This document shows, in pieces, positions 1 to 10,429 of a stretch of DNA of 64,000 nt; position 1 is the stretch's first letter; each line of letters begins with the position of its first letter. Position numbers and translations under genes: made by a program. The DNA lies in assembly GCA_016490735.1 (NCBI GenBank), contig JAEMWC010001485.1, positions 86,741 to 150,740 on the forward strand, in the 5' to 3' direction. This DNA is from Pachyseris speciosa (Eukaryota; Cnidaria; Anthozoa; Scleractinia; Pachyseridae). The notes beneath the pieces were generated by a model. That model had not been told where the DNA came from and did no database searches. It saw only the letters and a list, made by a program, of their open reading frames with translations.

Positions 1-560
1 CCGTGATATCAAGTCGGTAAATCTATAAACAAATTTATGCAGGATAGCACAACCTTTTCTCAGACTTGCCAAGTTATTCTTACCTCAAGAATCTGCCGTG
101 ATTGTTAGCAAGCTTTTGTCGCAAGTTTTTTCTTTAAGCTATTCCTTGTGTGACTCAAACGAAGAAAAACAGTGTCCGTAGTAAACGTAGCCTCCTTCGC
201 AGACGTCATTGGGCTCGTCGCGCGTTCCTTGCACGAACGACGTTCGTGGGGAAGGAACGCGGAGGCTATAGTAAAAGCCCTTGTTCGTAAAATGAAATTA
301 ACTCCCACACTGAGCAATGCAAATTTGACTTCAATCCAAGGACCCTTTCCCACAGTGCAAAGTGCGTGCAAATCGCGGTTGAATGCCTTTGTAGAAATCT
401 ACTGTCACGTGCGCTTGATTATAGATAAACAATTGAAATATAAGGTAGCAGCAGTGAATGTTACAGCTCCCAATTTTTCGGTTTATAAATCTAGAAGAAA
501 AACGCGCCAGGAACAACGAGAGAATTGATACATCTTCGAGGGATTGGATTTCGGACATTG
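1..560. repeat. 5'-flank block of the FReD array unit (partial copy)
   Basis: The stretch resembles parts of the blocks upstream of other loci, for example around 8990-9470, 32990-33530 and 58400-58880, which share wording such as 'cataaacaaattt' and 'agcacaacctttt'. On the minus strand such blocks lie upstream of a FReD gene, so this copy probably belongs to a gene left of the window. Short ORFs here are not conserved as protein between copies and I do not call them genes. Confidence 0.55.
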
Positions 561-999
561 CGAACTATAACAGTTTTATAAACTAGGCTAAAAATATGAT
601 TCGAAACTGTAACTGTAACGAGTATTTTTCCCTTCAATTAATATTAGGAATAAATCACAGGTAATCAAGATTCATATCACTTTCAAATATTTATACCCTG
701 AGATTCTCAAATCATTACGACGTGACGATGCTACAGTGTATTTCGTGTAGTCCCCTTGGATTAAACGGGGGAAACTTGTCTGTTCTAAAACCATCAGTTC
801 CAGTCATAAGAGATTTTAAGTTCTTCTGCATACTGTGACGCCATTTTGTGCACGGCTCTGGATTCTCGGGATCCGCGCGCCTTTCGGAAAGTTCATAATC
901 TCTCTATGTTGAAGTAAAAAAGATGAGTTTAACTGGAAAATACTTAAAAGCCATGTTGGTTTTTAAAGCCCAAGCTTACCATCTTTGACCTGTTTTTTT
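561..999. other. Intergenic, nothing recognised
   Basis: AT-rich sequence with no ORF, RNA gene or clear inverted repeat that I can support. Confidence 0.5.
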
Positions 1000-1680
1000 T
1001 CAGGTACATTGTGGTCGAACTTCTTCCAATACAGCCTTGCCACGTGACGTCGTACCCAGTGCTTTGTGCGTCGGTTGAAAGTTAACCCTTTAAAGTGTCT
1101 CTAACCCCAAAATTATCTTTTCCACTCACATAAAACTTTTCACCTTTTCCAAAAGCAAGTAGCCTTTATTTGCAATTTTGAATTTTTCATTGGCCTTCAA
1201 ACTAAACTAAGTACTATTTGGTACACAACGGTCTGTGACCGATCCTTGCGACTTGTCGCCTAGTGGTTACCGACCTTTAAGCTTAGCAGTTACCAGGATC
1301 TATTTCCTTGTTACAGTATTGCTACTGAATCTAAGACATTATTCATGAGAATAAAGCAAATGATCACCAAAGACTGATATGCTTACCATGACAATTGCAT
1401 AGAGAACAGTTAGCAGTTGAACGATGAGTACGATGGGAGGGGACAGGATGTTCGAACATCTCGCTTCCTTTATCATTCACAGTTATTTTTGCTTTGTTTT
1501 ACAAAACATTAATTACGCAAAATTCAGACATTTTCTGCTACTCTTCCCCTACGGATGCGGTATATTCTGCACTCCCCTTATCTTATACACCTTTCCTTTC
1601 CGCGTCAATGTTTTGGGATATGGTATTCGACGAGAAAGCATTGAAAAACTAGTATGTGAAAATCAACAGAATTTCATGAT
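1000..1680. repeat. Dispersed block R1, copy 1
   Basis: A block seen again at about 50980-51790 and, interrupted by a LINE, at 18720-19305 plus 20861-21300. Shared landmarks are 'gtcgtaccca', 'taagcttagcagt', 'agactgatatgctta' and 'gggacaggatgttcgaacat'. It carries no conserved protein. Function is unknown; it may be an old mobile element or part of a segmental duplication. Confidence 0.6.
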
Positions 1681-1683
1681 CTG

Positions 1684-2310
1684 AGGCCCTTATTTAATCT
1701 TACAAATTCCTCGGGCCCCTAAATAATCTACAGACAATTATGTGAAGGCCACTAACGCTGTTTGCTTCAACCATGTTTAATTACCCATCAATACTGATCT
1801 TCTTAATGCAATATTTGATCCAAGGACAGTTTTCTATTTTGCCTAAAATGGTGGCCTAAATCACTTGCAACAAGGTAAGCACAAAAATAGTTTGAAGAAA
1901 ATTTCCTTCTTGTTTTTAAAAGTGGCACCTTGTGGCAAATTATTTTCAAGTTTCTCAAAAATCGTTCGAAATGTTGTGTGGATACAGCGGCAACTCATAT
2001 AATCGCCCAAATTTTGATATGGTGTTTCACTCCGCTTTGAGGAAGTATTTGGGTTTGAAACAACAATGCCCTTACGACCGTGCGTTTTTTAAAGCTTAAA
2101 GTTCGCAAGCGAGATTATTAATCAGGATTAATAAAATCTACTTGAAATCATAATGTCATCTTCACTGACACCTGAGGGTTCAAATGAGAAGAGGGTTTGT
2201 AGTGCTTCCTGGAGTTTGGTGGGGAAAAACAAATGGAAGAGAATCCTCGCAAACAATATTTAGATCTTCAAAAACTATGAATCAGTTAAGCCTCTTGACT
2301 AAACTTTACA
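1684..2310. repeat. 3'-flank block of locus 1
   Basis: Contains 'gggcccctaaataatctaca' (also near 51977), the variable 'cttcactgacacc..agggttcaaatg' segment and the 'gatcttcaaaaact.tgaatcagtt' segment that lie beyond the 3' ends of other FReD loci. Here these run almost directly into intron 1 of locus 1, so the FReD exons and 3'UTR expected in between are missing. Confidence 0.5.
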
Positions 2311-2343
2311 GAAGCCTGGTCTAACAGAAGTTTTCCTACAAAC

Positions 2344-2686
2344 CTTTTCCTCCTGAACCGCCAGTTTTATTTGATGTTTGATTGGATCCTTTTAGTTCCA
2401 TGATTAGTTGCTGTATTTCGTCCAACTGTTTTTTCACTCCAGAACACAAACCATTGTTAACTGCACAATCAGAAAGGTCAGTACCTTTAAGGGCCTTGAT
2501 TTCTTGTTTTACTTCGGCCACTTGTTGTTGAATTTCGTTGCTCTTTAGTCCGGTGTAAAAGTTGTAGTTGACAGTGTTGCACTGAGCGGTTTTCGTCAGC
2601 TCACTTTTTGTAGAAATTGCCGACAAGTCACTAACAAGTGTCGCTACGAAAACGGCAAGTAGGACTGCCACAAGGAAGGATTTCAT
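2344..2686 (-). pseudogene. FReD locus 1: orphan exon 1 (signal peptide plus two coiled-coil units)
   Basis: The exon runs from ATG at 2686 to a phase-1 donor (AAAG|GTTTGT) at 2344. It encodes a hydrophobic signal peptide (MKSFLVAVLLAVFVATLVSD), a linker with a single Cys (AQCNTVNYNFY), two coiled-coil units (around IQQQVAEVKQEIKALKG and VKKQLDEIQQLIMELKG) separated by a Cys-containing loop, two NxT sequons (NQT, NKT) and the GGSGGKG tail typical of the array. No FReD exon follows between here and position 1. Unless exons lie beyond the window it cannot make a lectin; I infer a deletion of the FReD exons. It is the most diverged exon 1 together with that of locus 8. Confidence 0.7.
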
Positions 2687-2807
2687 CTTTTATCAATGTT
2701 TGTTAGCGCTATGTTGCAAACAGCATCAAATGCTTGAGATGAGAAATGATATTTATCACTAAAGACGTTTTCTTTTGACGTTTCCAAATGCCCCGAGGTC
2801 AGGAGCA

Positions 2808-2815
2808 CTTTTATA
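2808..2815 (-). promoter_or_regulatory. TATA box of locus 1
   Basis: TATAAAAG on the minus strand about 125 nt upstream of the ATG, a spacing close to the GGATAAAAG boxes of the other loci. Two ACGTC motifs separated by 'aaaagaaa' lie between it and the start codon. The hairpin palindrome found in the other loci is absent. Confidence 0.5.
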
Positions 2816-2819
2816 TCAC

Positions 2820-4020
2820 CGATCGAACCACTCCACATTTTACTTTAATTCACGTAATATTAACCACAATTTCTAGCCATTGTTCTCAATTTTACCAGTA
2901 CCAAAGATTTGTGTGAAGAAATCTTCTAAAAGGAAGTTAAGTTCTTTGATAAACTAGTGTCATGAACTGTCAAAACTAAACTATTTTTTAGTTCCTGGTT
3001 CATTGCAATAATCCATTTTGGAACTTCTTTCTTATCAACAGAATCAATGAGCACATATCTTGCCCCGCACGAAAGAGCATGACCGAACTGATTCAGTTTA
3101 AATGTGAAAACTTAACGAAGAACAATAGCTTCTCTCGGAGAAAAAGATTGATTTCAGTGATGTTGATCCTAAATGCACAGTGGGATTATTACTTTTAAAC
3201 GTTCGGCATTACCTTCGATCAAGATATTGCACCGTCAAATATGTCGAACAATACACAACGTTAGTCACGCTGCTGATGTCGTGTCTTTAAAGAGGGTATG
3301 TCGCGAATTTTTAACATTAATTTGACAAGCCACAGGTGAGTGAGCTGGGCCCGGTTGTTCGAAAGCCGATTAGCCCTAATCCAAGATTAGTAATTAACCA
3401 AGGAGTCTATTTCTCTATCCATGAACTTTGTTCAAAGCTGATATCCTGCAAAATTTTAGATTAGAGGACGTCAATCCTGAAAAGCAAAAAAACAGTAAGA
3501 GAAACTTTCATCCAAAAGTTTAAAACTGCAGCCAATCGTGACAATACGATTTCCATTTCCTGAAATAAAATTAGATTAAGAGTCGCAACAGATGTAAGTA
3601 AATACAATTTTGAATGAAACAATGAAACTAGCGACGTACTGCTGCAAATATCAGAAACTGTTTTAAACCCACCCTCGGTTAACGACGGTTGAGGTCAGCT
3701 CAAACGCAAGACAAACGGCAAAGAATACATAGATCTTCAGAAATTGCTTCTAATTGCCGGAAATTCACTTATACATTTCTTTTTAATCTTCAACCCGACG
3801 AATCTTTTCCAGGGTTTAGAAAGGTAATGCTGCGAAAAGTTCCATTGTTTCTCCTACACCAATCCGCCGCTCTGATCTCTTCCCACGCAACACAGTACTG
3901 ACAAATGCAAATGAGCTTTCTAATGCAACATAAACATCAGCTGGACTAGAAAGAGCGAGAAAGAACTTTTCTTTCTGAGAGCTAAGGACACTGAGAAAAA
4001 CAGAACAAAATAAATTTTAT
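2820..4020. other. Intergenic between loci 1 and 2
   Basis: No gene seen. At 3345-3480 there is a stretch beginning 'gggcccggttgttcgaaagc' followed by 'gattagccctaatcc', which looks like a degenerate DNA-transposon terminus; I could not find its partner end. The rest is featureless. Confidence 0.4.
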
Positions 4021-4031
4021 GAAGTAAGGCT

Positions 4032-4037
4032 TTTATT
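4032..4037 (-). terminator. Poly(A) signal of locus 2
   Basis: AATAAA on the minus strand (tttatt on the plus strand) about 550 nt past the exon 3 stop codon. Confidence 0.4.
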
Positions 4038-4590
4038 TAACCAGATCTCTTACAGATCACTTGATGCCCTAACTAATCTACAACCGTTTCAGTTTTCTCG
4101 TAACCACTAAAGCTGTTTGCTTGAAACCTCTCTTAATGGCCCATCAGATAATATTGGTATTCTAAATACAATGATTGATTCGACGACGTTGTCTATCTGA
4201 CTAAAATGGCCCACATCAGTTACTTGTTTCGACTGAGGTTAAAACAAAACACGCGTGAAAAAAAATTCCTTTATGTGTTTTTAAAACTTTCGTTGCACAT
4301 TTTGGCAATTATCTCCAAAATCGCACGGAATATCACGTTGTTAAAGGTCAACTGCTTTCGTTTAAACCTCATAGACTGTGTCTTAAGAAATCCCCCCAAG
4401 TTTGATGTCGTGTTTTACTCTCAGTTTTGCAGAAGTATCGTTGGGGTTTGAGTAGAGTTACTAACTAATGACTTTAACACACATGTACCCTCAAGCAAAA
4501 GCACCTTTTATCAACGCGAAATTGATTTTAGTCCCCCTCGGTAACTTATTCTACTCAAATGGAAATCAACAGAGTATTTGGCACAGCATC

Positions 4591-4846
4591 TCAAAAGTCC
4601 TTTGGACGTATCTTTATCTCGGATCTCTTCATAGAGTACCAGCTCTTTTTCCAGTGGTAACAGGTCAGTCCTTGAGCATTACTCTTCCCATGGAGGTACA
4701 ACCATTCAGGTTGGACCACAGGCAGCTGTTGTACCACCAGGCGCCTCTAGCATTCACTGCACAGTTGGCTCCCCACTTGTCATTATCTCGATCTTTGGTG
4801 GTAAATGGCAAACCATGATGATAATCAAGCGAATCTCCAGCGGTGC
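4591..4846 (-). pseudogene. Locus 2 exon 3 (FReD C-terminal half, frameshifted)
   Basis: Starts after an AG acceptor at 4847-4848 with [15 protein letters not shown], keeps the Ca-site DRDND, NCAV and GAWWYNSC, and has LW after the Cys where ficolins have a His. A missing base at about 4700 shifts the frame; past it the alternative frame still reads the family end (SEIKIRPKDF-stop at 4591). Confidence 0.85.
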
Positions 4847-5170
4847 CTGAAAAACGATGCACAATGCTTCTAATTATAAATCAGGTGGAAATCCGCACCA
4901 GAACCCGGTAGCAAGACCCCCATACGACATTCCAGCTGTATTTTCTCAGTACGCATTGTGTTGCTAACCAAATTAAGTTTGACCGGCCCTCGATGTTACG
5001 TTTTCTCTCAGGATCCCTTATCTAGTCGCATAATTCAGTTCTGAACAACATTTAAAAGTCTCGTTTAACATGAAGCAGTCTTTTAGACTCTCTCTCAGGC
5101 ACTTACTTACGAGAAGAACGATCTTGAAAAAACATTTAAAAAATTAAAATATTTTAGCGATACGAGTTAC

Positions 5171-5322
5171 CTGAATAACTTCCCAAACTCAGCTGGTATT
5201 TCGCTCTCTCGCTTGTCACAGCCAATGAACTGTACTCTGCAAATGCTGTTCTCCCATGAAGGTCTTCCAAGTCGACGCGAAGCTTGTTTCTGCTACCAAC
5301 AGTCAGTCGGTGAATCTCGCCC
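5171..5322 (-). pseudogene. Locus 2 exon 2 remnant
   Basis: The last roughly 150 nt of exon 2 (IHRLTV through SYSG) with an intact donor TCAG|GTAAC at 5170-5169. Homology to the other exon 2 copies stops abruptly at about 5322, where the GAGCC-repeat insert begins. Confidence 0.85.
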
Positions 5323-5860
5323 TAAAGCGACTAGCGAGCCGGCGAGCCACCGAGCCACTCTAGTATTTCTACCTCGCCTCGTTCTATACTAAAGACCACT
5401 AAAGAGTGGCGCGGTGGTTCGCCGGCTCGCTAGTCGCTTTAGTGCTTTAAGAACGAGGTAGATATACAGATATGCTAAAGACCACTAAAAAGCTCGCTGG
5501 CTCGCTAGTCGCTTCAGTGCTTTAAGAACAAGGCAGATATACGAGAGAGTGGCTCGGTGGCTGGCTAATCGCTATAGTTTTTGGGATGTCACGCAACGGA
5601 AACCGGGCTGCGAAGGAGACTACTATGGATTCGGCTTAACTACAGGATACAGGCTAGGGCCAATTTTGTAGGGTTTTAATTTTGTCCCAGCTCAGTGACT
5701 TGCCAGTCATTACCGAGCCGTCACCGAGCCACTCTCCAAAACATATTTACCTCGTTCTTCAGCACTCAAGCCACTGCCGAGCCGGCGAGCTACCGAGCCA
5801 CTCTTTGGTATATCTACCTCGCTCTTAAAGCACTGAAGCAACTGTCGAGTCGGTGAGCCA
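5323..5860. repeat. GAGCC-rich inverted/tandem repeat complex
   Basis: Direct and inverted copies of a motif around 'gcgagccaccgagccactct' occur at about 5336-5363, 5404-5450 (inverted), 5487-5515 (inverted), 5545-5575 (inverted), 5713-5738, 5769-5803 and 5838-5860. The copies are spaced by 'ctacctcgttctta'-like sequence. The arrangement suggests nested foldback elements. It sits exactly where exon 2 of locus 2 is cut. Confidence 0.7.
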
Positions 5861-5949
5861 CCGACAAGCACCCAAAATTTGGCCCTGTGTTTTCCTGTGT
5901 TCTGTTATTTGCACTGGTACAAGAGGCATTGAAGCGCGCAAAGCATGAT

Positions 5950-6030
5950 GGTAGTGGCAGCACTCGGCCATGTGAAATAATTTTTCAAACGAAAGTAAAT
6001 TTTTGCATGGCCGAGCACTGCCACTAATTT
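5950..6030. repeat. Imperfect inverted repeat
   Basis: 'tagtggcagcactcggccatg' type arm near 5950-5972 is matched in inverted orientation by 'catggccgagcactgccacta' near 6007-6028, with two mismatches and a loop of about 35 nt. It lies next to the perfect palindrome at 6068-6189. Confidence 0.65.
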
Positions 6031-6067
6031 TGTTTTGCATTATCTTTTCAAAGTGTATTTAATTTTA

Positions 6068-6085
6068 AAATTTGGTTTATCAACG

Positions 6086-6116
<31 letters not shown>

Positions 6117-6140
6117 GGATTCGATTAGCTAATCGAATCC

Positions 6141-6171
<31 letters not shown>

Positions 6172-6189
6172 CGTTGATAAACCAAATTT
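6068..6189. repeat. Perfect 122-bp palindrome without spacer
   Basis: The 61-nt arm 6068-6128 is followed immediately by its exact reverse complement 6129-6189, centred on TTAG|CTAA. Each arm also contains its own small hairpin (TATCAAC-GGA-GTTGATA), so the DNA could extrude a branched cruciform. Confidence 0.9.
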
Positions 6190-6203
6190 TCATGTTTCAC
6201 TCC

Positions 6204-6229
<26 letters not shown>

Positions 6230-6234
<5 letters not shown>

Positions 6235-6475
6235 GACTAATCCCCTGTATTCAATTTTAATTTACTTTAACTTCAAATTTAGATCCTCTTTTAAAAATGT
6301 ATTCAATTTTAATTTAAATCAAGTTTGATTTTGATTTGTACTTTGCTTTTTGTTTTACATTTAATTGCATTTGATTTTGACTTTATTTGCATTTTCTTTT
6401 ATATTTCATTGCATTTGTATTTGATTTTAATTTTATTTGCATTTTGTTTCACATTTATTTGCTTTAAAAAAAGCA
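6230..6475. repeat. T-rich low-complexity tract
   Basis: Irregular repeats of TTTGATTTT, TTTGCATTTT and TTTAATTT make up the stretch. The long plus-strand ORF here is a product of base composition, not a gene. Confidence 0.7.
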
Positions 6476-7217
6476 AAAAAAGTCCCCAAAACTTGGTGGC
6501 AGTCCTCGGCCACCATAGACCTCACATGTGATTTATGTGTTTTGGATTGCTTTGTATTTTAGTTTGATTGTACTGTCGTAGTGATTTCTAGCGGTTGCCT
6601 GGCATGTTTGGGAAATCTTGCTGACCTTGGGTGTGACCTCCTTGAGTTGTAGTTAAACCCTCTTATGTTGGCCATTCTTCTAGACGGTTTGTGCGGTCGC
6701 GTTGGCATGTTTTGGTATTCCCAAACGAGCAGTGTCTAGCTCTCCCAAATTCCCACTCTCAGCAAATCCAAATATGTCTACTGTATAAGTTGTCGATAGT
6801 TGAGCTTGATTTTAGTGCGTGTCAAACTGTGATAGTGTCTTGCTAGCGGCCAAAGATTAAAGCTTTCTTGCAAGACTCTTGGTACCTCTCTATTTGAAAG
6901 CGAGTGTTTCAACCTTCTACGCGTTTTCGCGTCCTTACAGAACACTTCTAGTCACTAAAAGTTTTGGAATTGAAACACAGTGTGAAGGCATGAAGTCCAA
7001 TATTTAGAGACAGTCGAGTGTTTTTTTTATTTTTTTTATTTGCGATTACTTGGCTTCAGTCTTCCAGATGAGTTCTTATTATTCGGATTTACTTTGAGAA
7101 ATAATCATTTCATTAAGGAAATATATCTTCAATTGCAGTCGTAGAGGAGATACAAAGTGCAGCAAATAAAAACAACTCTCTTCGTATCACATTACTAAAA
7201 CAAGCACTGTTACAAAG

Positions 7218-7449
7218 CTTTTCCGCTTGAACCGCCATTTTGGTTTCTTTGTAGTGCTCTGATCACTTCTTTTATTTCCTCCAGTTGTTGCTCAATTTTC
7301 TTGATGTTGAAGATGTTGTAGAAGTGAATGTTGACATTATACTGAGCTTTTTGTCCATCTCTGTTACCTTTCGCGGGTTTCACGGAAGAGTTAGCAAGTG
7401 CCGCTACGAAAACAGCGAACAGAACAGCTTCGAGGAAATATTTCATCAT
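7218..7449 (-). pseudogene. Locus 2 exon 1
   Basis: Signal peptide ([20 protein letters not shown]), linker lacking the usual Cys (QYNVNIHFYN instead of [10 protein letters not shown]), coiled coil [19 protein letters not shown] and GGSSGK. The donor dinucleotide at 7217-7216 is CT instead of GT, so normal splicing is not expected. The NQT sequon of other copies has become NQN. Confidence 0.85.
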
Positions 7450-7555
7450 AAACCGATGGACTGATTTTGGTAACGTACAGCGTCAAAAGCTTAGAGAACG
7501 ATTAAATTCCCAAGTCACACTAGTCTGACTAGTTACAAACTCTTTTGTTTGGTCA

Positions 7556-7698
7556 GAGGCGAGATTTTTCTCGTCTCTAAAATGTACTTTGGGACGGCTT
7601 TTGTCCAGCGTGCGTGACAGGCGTAGAAAGGGGTAGGGGTGGGGCGAGAGGAAGGAAGGGGAAAAGGGAGAGGAGGTGGGGCAGGGTAGCTTTTATCC
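7556..7698 (-). promoter_or_regulatory. Locus 2 promoter: hairpin palindrome, polypurine insert, TATA-like box
   Basis: The palindrome GAGGCGAGA-TTTT-TCTCGTCTC lies at 7556-7577 and GGATAAAAG (minus strand) at 7690-7698. In other loci these are about 20 nt apart. Here a G/A-rich stretch of about 90 bp flanked by 'gctttt(g/a)tcca' separates them, which probably damages promoter geometry. Confidence 0.6.
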
Positions 7699-7699
7699 A

Positions 7700-9690
7700 A
7701 TGAAGTAACACCACGAGCCCGTGACGGAGTTGTTGCGATCTGGCGTGACTTTAGCGTTGCTTCTCAAGGTCTTTCGGGACTGAGTGACACATATTGTTTG
7801 TATATGGTCAGTGTATAAAAGGTATTCAAATAAGAAAACGGGTATTTGGCGGAGTATACACTAAAATGCTTTACTAAATGATACCGACGAGAGTAAGTTG
7901 GTGTCCGTGAGCAGAGCGAACCCTGCCTGGATGAGTGCATACGTTGTATGTTACGTTGTCGTACCGAATTGTTCTCCAGTCGTTTTGAAACTTCAAAAAC
8001 GTGCGGTTTATTTAATTTAATTGCTTTGTTAGCTGAAGAACCCAAGTTGGTCGTCTAAGAATTGAGTTTAATTGGAGATTGAAATCTTTCAACACTGCTG
8101 AGAGGGTAAGGTTAAAATAAGTTAAACGCTGAAATTGTCGCAGAATTGTCGTATACCTGTTGAAAAGATGTGGCTTGGTTAAATAAATGCTTTGTAGAAG
8201 TCGCTTGTCAAGTTTCTCTGTTTTCATTGTGACTAAAGCAACGAATTCATAAAGTGAAGAGAAAATAAGCTCATTTCCAGGTCCACTTGGTTCCACCGTA
8301 TCCCATTGGCCCCAGTTCTCGGTTTACCATGGCCATTTAGTACTGACGAAGGTTATTCCTTTCAGTTAAACTGAAGGAATATTTCAAATGTAAATTTCCT
8401 TCCGCACTTGTAATCAGTATTTACAGAAGTTATAAATAACATTATGACCATGATAAAAGCCGAGCGAATGCATCTTCATCTAAGAATCTTAAGCATACTA
8501 CTCCAGTAAAATAAACGCACTGATCAGAAGTTCAGTCACTTTCCAGAACAGATAATCATTTCGTCCGCAGCTCCTTGGTCGATTGTCTTTCTCTGATTCA
8601 CGAATGCGGTACGAGGAGTGAGCAGAGTTCTGAGAATGGCTTGAATCAGTGTCGGCTTGAAACCGAGAAAAAAGAATGGGGAGCCGAACATACAACGCCG
8701 AAAACGGCGACGAGAACGCCACAAAACTATTAGCCGGTCTGATGAGTAAAAACAATCGCTCTGCACGTGCGTTTTATATTTGGATTTATTTCTTCAGTGA
8801 TTTCTTTACCATCACTTCAAAACAACATGACACCACCAAATTGAGGGTTTGCATCAGTACAATATAAAGGATACAGGATGGGAATTTTAACGCCATTTTT
8901 GTCAAATTAGTGTTTTAATAGTACAGAGTGTATTTCACAAGTGACGAGCTTCTAATAACCACGAGATAGTTACCGAAAGTTGAGTTTATATTTTAAAATG
9001 ACATTTTATCGGCGTTGTGTTTGTGGTTAGTAGTCTGTGATATAAAATCGCTGAAACCATTAACAAATTACCTCAAATCCGTCGAGATTGTTGTCAATGT
9101 TTGTAGCAAGTTCTTTAATTCTGTGCACCATTCCTTGTCCATTCCTCGGTTAAAAAGAAGAAAAACAAAGTGTTCGTGGGCTCAAGTTCAATCCCACCAA
9201 ACATTGCAAGTTAGCCTCGTTACAACTCTTCAAATGCCTACAAATCATTTGAATCCAGTTATAAAAATTTCCTCCCAAGTGCGCTGGTTTACAGATAAAA
9301 AATTCAAATCTAAGTGGATAATACCTTTTCATTTCAAAGGCAGTGACAATGAAATTTACAGTTCCCATTTTTGGGGGGTTATAGAACAGGAGAAAGACAT
9401 GTCAAGAGCAAAGAGGGAATTGATACTTCTTAATTCACGGTTCTAATTGAATTCAAGTTTTCATTATGAATGCAGACCTGGTTCGTAGATCTTTTATTGT
9501 CTCTGTTTTCTTGCAGCTTCGCTTCTCGTATACCAAGTTAGCGCCTTTGCAAGAAATAAAAAAAAAATCTCTCAGATGGCCCAGCATATAGCAACCAAGT
9601 TCACGGTATCTTTTACGAATTGTTTCAAAAGATATTTCCGCAGCCCCCCTGCTTCTGAGGACGCTATGTTTTTAACTATTTCTTTTGACT
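7700..9690. repeat. 5'-flank block upstream of locus 2
   Basis: Shares long stretches with the flanks of loci 3-7 and 9, for example 'cagaacagataatcatttc' (also near 15470, 25395, 32600, 37625, 44260) and the 'gaattgatac.tctt' segment near 9415. Reading frames differ between copies, so I treat the local ORFs as non-coding. Confidence 0.65.
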
Positions 9691-9764
9691 AATGCCCTTT
9701 AATGTAGCTATTTTGGGGGTATAACGGGAAAATTCAACCCTTATTCCCGAATTTAGCCATATCA

Positions 9765-10150
9765 GCATACCATATCAGCATACCGCTCCAACAAGAGTTT
9801 CCAATTCCAAAGTCACGACCCCCACTGTTAGCTTCACAACTCGATGTTGTCTACAAAATCCCCTGTGACAGCTGTTCTTGGAGTTACATTGGCGAAACAG
9901 GCAGATCCTTTGCCACGAGGAAAAAAAGAACATATTAGGAATATGAAGGCAGCGGTCATAGGCTCCAGAATTGCCAATCATGCTTGGTCTCACAACCACG
10001 TTATTGACTTCAACAATGCGTCGATCATTGACAAAAGAAATTTCCGCATCAGGAAATTTCTAGAATCTTGGCACACCTCCATCACACCTAATGGGGACAA
10101 TAACTCTTGCCCACTTCCAGGACAATATCGCATACTTTTTAACAAAATTC
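9765..10150 (+). mobile_element. Penelope-like element 3' fragment (GIY-YIG endonuclease)
   Basis: From about 9841 one frame reads VVYKIPCDSCSWSYIGETG, the start of a GIY-YIG nuclease as found at the C terminus of Penelope-like reverse transcriptases. After a 1-nt shift in an A-run at about 9922 the next frame continues KEHIRNMKAAVIGSRIANHA, then DFNNASIIDK, RKFLESWHT and NNSCPLPGQYRIL. No reverse transcriptase portion precedes it, so it is 5'-truncated as well as frameshifted and inactive. Confidence 0.75.
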
Positions 10151-10429
10151 TTAATCACCTTTTTATCCCTAATTTCACTCCATTGTTATCATTTTTATCT
10201 CACCATATATTCTCTGAATTTTTTAATTCATCCATCTTTTTTGCCTGTTGAAGACCACAGTTCTAGTGGTCGAAAGCTTGCAATTTTCAAGATTTTTTGC
10301 CAGAGAACGTCCATTCAAGTTTTCATCATGACCCTGGCTGCGTTTCTTCAATTTTTTCACACCGTAAATACTCTATCAAACCACCCTCCCCCCCCCCTCC
10401 CCCGCCTTCCCCCCTAGGACGGGGTATCT

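Larger units (their letters stand above)
4591..7449 (-). pseudogene. FReD locus 2 (disrupted fibrinogen-related lectin)
   Basis: The locus keeps exon 1 (7218-7449), only the 3' part of exon 2 (5171 to about 5322) and exon 3 (4591-4846). It has three independent lesions. The exon 1 donor reads AAAAG|CTTTGT instead of AAAAG|GTTTGT. The first two thirds of exon 2, from YKNC through the GWTVFQ region, are gone and replaced by about 0.9 kb of repeat DNA. Exon 3 has a 1-nt deletion at about 4700, just after SNLNG. Intact members of this family are secreted lectins with a fibrinogen C-terminal domain that binds acetylated sugars; this copy cannot produce one. Confidence 0.85.

Noticed and set aside
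5323..5860. Possible CRISPR-like array of GAGCC repeats
   Set aside because: Repeats are irregular, in both orientations and without uniform spacers; the genome is eukaryotic.
8498..8755. ORFs repeated in flank blocks (8498-8755, 25386-25661, 32593-32889, 44621-45004 and similar)
   Set aside because: The DNA is duplicated, but frames, starts and ends differ between copies, as expected for non-coding repeats.
9015..9446. 143-residue plus-strand ORF
   Set aside because: Lies in the 5'-flank block; the homologous stretch near 33040-33520 does not keep it open.
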